A stretch of 32,047 nt of DNA from Onthomonas sp964456525 (GTDB taxonomy: Bacteria; Bacillota; Clostridia; Oscillospirales; Oscillospiraceae), in NCBI GenBank assembly GCA_964456525.1, contig CAYWAP010000018.1, positions 1-32,047 on the forward strand, read 5' to 3'. The position numbers were made by a program, and so were the translations under genes. Shown here one piece after another: positions 30,412 to 32,047 of this stretch; position 1 is the stretch's first letter, and every line of letters begins with the position of its first letter. The notes below the pieces were generated by a model. It was not told the origin of the DNA, ran no database searches, and saw only the letters and a program-made list of their open reading frames with translations.

Positions 30412-30444
30412 CCTTTCTGGAAAGTTAATTTTTTATGAACACAA

Positions 30445-30473
30445 TTGACATTTTTTGCATTGAGCGCTACTAT
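30445..30473 (+). promoter_or_regulatory. Promoter of the ferredoxin gene
   Basis: Consensus TTGACA (30445-30450) with TACTAT (30468-30473) at 17 bp spacing. A shifted -10 TATTAT at 30473 is possible. It precedes a leader of about 125 bases that is very AT-rich (30480-30592) and contains the TTCGTTT/AAACGAA dyad at 30537-30552. Confidence 0.6.
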
Positions 30474-30605
30474 ATTATAAAATAATCTCCTTTATTTCCC
30501 GATTCTTTTTACTGTTTCCGCCATAATTCTTTCTTTTTCGTTTCAAAACGAACATTCCGTCTGTAAATTTTAATTTATATTTTGCGCATTTCAGGAGGTG
30601 ATACC

Positions 30606-30863
30606 TTGTTAACCGTTCTTGTCTGCGTCCAATCCTCTTGCAATCAGCCGCTTGCAAAGACCGTGCTCTCCCGTTTCCAGGCCCTTGCCGCTCAGCACGG
30701 AATCGAAGATCAGGTTCAGATTTCCCCCTCCGATTGCCTTGGCGTGTGCAACAATGGGGTAACGGTTCAAATCGGTCAACATCTATATACCGGCATTGCG
30801 AAAGATACCATGGACGTTGTGTTCCATCATTACGTGCTGGATCTGTTGAAAGAACACACTTGA
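30606..30863 (+). CDS. Small thioredoxin-like [2Fe-2S] ferredoxin (NuoE-like)
   Basis: 85 residues. Four cysteines, C7, C12, C44 and C48, give the spacing C-x4-C-x31-C-x3-C. That is close to the NuoE/HydA-type thioredoxin-like [2Fe-2S] domain (C-x4-C, about 35, C-x3-C). CLGVCNNGVTVQIGQHLYTGIAKDT follows the last pair as in these proteins. It should carry electrons in the cytoplasm, but no partner gene (NuoF, hydrogenase, dehydrogenase) is adjacent, so its redox partner is unknown. The start is TTG 30606, with AGGAGG seven bases upstream; the frame is open further upstream, but the ribosome site decides. Confidence 0.85.
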   Translation: MLTVLVCVQSSCNQPLAKTVLSRFQALAAQHGIEDQVQISPSDCLGVCNNGVTVQIGQHLYTGIAKDTMDVVFHHYVLDLLKEHT

Positions 30864-31005
30864 TTCTTTTTTCCTGTCCATATCCCAGCGGGGAGCGCGC
30901 CAACCGGCTGGGGGATTCTCTCCAAAAGGCGCTATTTCCATCGCTAACCGGGCCAGGTAGTGGTTCCCCTATTCCCCCTTTCTTATTTTGTTTTCTACCT
31001 GGCGG
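30864..31005 (+). other. Structured non-coding region between ferredoxin and nucleotidyltransferase genes
   Basis: No gene is visible. GCCAGGTAG (30952-30960) pairs with CTACCTGGC (30995-31003) around a pyrimidine-rich loop, and GCGCC/GGCGC (about 30896-30932) can form another stem. The terminator at 31006 follows directly. It may be a 3' UTR or a small RNA; see findings. Confidence 0.35.
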
Positions 31006-31033
31006 CGCACCTGCTTTTGCAGGTGCGTTTTTT
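31006..31033 (+). terminator. Strong intrinsic terminator
   Basis: CGCACCTGC (31006-31014), loop TTTT, GCAGGTGCG (31019-31027), then six T. Confidence 0.93.
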
Positions 31034-31063
31034 ATTCCGGTTCCCCTTCCCTGCACAAAAAAA

Positions 31064-31092
31064 TTGCGCAACGCCCTCCATCGTGATATAGT
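31064..31092 (+). promoter_or_regulatory. Promoter of the nucleotidyltransferase gene
   Basis: TTGCGC (31064-31069), 17 bp, TATAGT (31087-31092) with an extended TGA directly before it; 36 bp upstream of ATG 31129. Confidence 0.65.
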
Positions 31093-31128
31093 AGCAGGGA
31101 ACCTATCTCGCAGGGAGTGTGCATATTT

Positions 31129-32046
31129 ATGAAAAAACCGATTCTGGTTGTGATGGCCGCCGGAATGGGCAGCCGTTACGGCGGTTTAAAGCAGATGGAC
31201 CCCGTAGGTCCCAGCGGCGAATTCATCATCGATTATTCCATTTACGACGCCCACCGGGCCGGTTTTGAAACGGTCGTCTTTATCATCAAACACGAAATTC
31301 AGGCGGCCTTTCAGGAGACGGTTGGCGTCCGCGTCTCCAAATATATGGACGTCCGGTACGCCTTCCAGCAGGTGGACATGCTGCCAGAGGGCTACGCCGT
31401 CCCCGAGGGCCGCGTGAAGCCCTGGGGCACCGGACACGCGGTCCTCTGCGCCAAAGACGTGGTGGACGCCCCCTTTGCCGTCATCAACGCCGACGACTAT
31501 TATGGCCCGGAGGCCTTTCAGGTGGCCTTCGACTTTCTCTCCCAGGTGGAGGAGGGGGACGGGACCTTCCATTATGCAATGGTGGGGTATCTGCTGAAAA
31601 ACACCGTCACCGAGAACGGCTCCGTTTCCCGGGGCGTCTGCGTCACCAACCGGGAGGGGCTGCTGGAGAGCGTTGTGGAGCACACCGCCATTGAGACCTA
31701 TCCAGAGGGCATCCGCTCCACACCGGACGGCGGCAAGACCTGGGTGGACCTGCCCGGGGACACCATTGTCTCCATGAATCTGTGGTGCTACACCCCCAGT
31801 TTTCTTCAGGCGCTGGAGGACGGCTTCCCCGCCTTTTTGGACAAGGCCCTGTCGGAAAATCCCCTGAAAGGGGAATATTATCTGCCGGCAGCGGTCACCG
31901 AGCTGATTACCTCCGGCAAGGCCGACGTAAAGGTTCTCTCCAGCCGTGACAAGTGGTACGGCGTCACCTATCAGGCCGACCGCCCCGAGGTGGTCGCCGC
32001 CCTGAAGCAGAAAACCGAGGAAGGATTGTATCCATCCCCCCTGTAA
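31129..32046 (+). CDS. Sugar-phosphate nucleotidyltransferase family protein
   Basis: 305 residues, complete (TAA at 32044-32046, one base before the window ends). The Rossmann-like nucleotidyltransferase core has AAGMGSRYGGLKQMDP near the start, the glycine-rich NTP loop with R16 and K21, and NADDYYG carrying the metal-binding aspartates. Proteins of this kind make NDP-sugars from NTP and sugar 1-phosphate, but this branch differs from RmlA and GalU in its sequence after the first 40 residues, so the sugar is not assigned. ATG 31129 matches the usual start; GGGAG ends 11 bases upstream. A GTG at 31117 would add four residues. Its closeness to the glycan genes may mean a link, but it has its own promoter. 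Confidence 0.82.
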   Translation: MKKPILVVMAAGMGSRYGGLKQMDPVGPSGEFIIDYSIYDAHRAGFETVVFIIKHEIQAAFQETVGVRVSKYMDVRYAFQQVDMLPEGYAVPEGRVKPWGTGHAVLCAKDVVDAPFAVINADDYYGPEAFQVAFDFLSQVEEGDGTFHYAMVGYLLKNTVTENGSVSRGVCVTNREGLLESVVEHTAIETYPEGIRSTPDGGKTWVDLPGDTIVSMNLWCYTPSFLQALEDGFPAFLDKALSENPLKGEYYLPAAVTELITSGKADVKVLSSRDKWYGVTYQADRPEVVAALKQKTEEGLYPSPL

Positions 32047-32047
32047 T

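Overview
The window looks like chromosomal DNA of a gut-type Clostridia member, most likely Oscillospiraceae. I infer this from the GC-rich coding sequence with AT-rich promoters of the TTGACA/TATAAT type, strong Shine-Dalgarno sites with frequent TTG/GTG starts, a DUF1934 (YwiB) gene, a sodium-type V/A-ATPase operon in the ntpFIKECGABD order, and a TagD/YfhO surface-glycan locus. All recognisable genes are on the + strand. No phage, insertion sequence or CRISPR array is visible.

Layout. 1-2722: the last codons of a phosphate acetyltransferase gene, a tRNA-Gly(GCC) with its own promoter and terminator, glutamate racemase, a DUF1934 protein, and a small protein that seems to combine the N-terminal and anticodon-binding domains of arginyl-tRNA synthetase without the catalytic core. 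That gene is preceded by an Arg-rich 21-codon leader ORF that overlaps its start (ATGA). 2757-8755: an OmpR-type two-component pair, a YifB/ComM AAA+ protein, a MarR regulator, and a membrane-anchored protein resembling putative glycoside hydrolases (DUF4015). 8795-17743: nine genes of a V/A-type ATPase; the rotor subunit keeps every residue that binds Na+ in Enterococcus hirae NtpK. 17925-26584: one probable operon of tagD, a giant YfhO-like membrane protein, a WecE-type sugar aminotransferase, an ArnC/GtrB/CsbB-type glycosyltransferase, an ATP-grasp enzyme and a nitrilase-family amidohydrolase. 26625-30411: a second unit with a RelB-antitoxin-like domain fused in frame to a CapK/PaaK-type adenylate-forming enzyme, two overlapping four-helix SMR-type transporters, exonuclease III and a small membrane protein. 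30445-32046: a small NuoE-like [2Fe-2S] ferredoxin, a structured non-coding stretch and a sugar-nucleotidyltransferase-like gene.

How they work together. The most interesting part is 18056-29094. A polyprenyl-phosphate glycosyltransferase, a paired SMR flippase candidate and a YfhO GT-C protein are the parts of a three-component glycosylation system that moves a sugar across the membrane on undecaprenyl phosphate. The WecE homologue suggests that the sugar is a 4-amino-4,6-dideoxyhexose made as a dTDP-sugar. The ATP-grasp, nitrilase and adenylate-forming enzymes suggest that its amino group, or another group, carries an unusual acyl or aminoacyl substituent. The YfhO protein carries an extra N-terminal multi-pass domain that resembles an acyltransferase-3 fold without the catalytic histidine. 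This pathway is inference; the individual family assignments are mostly firm.
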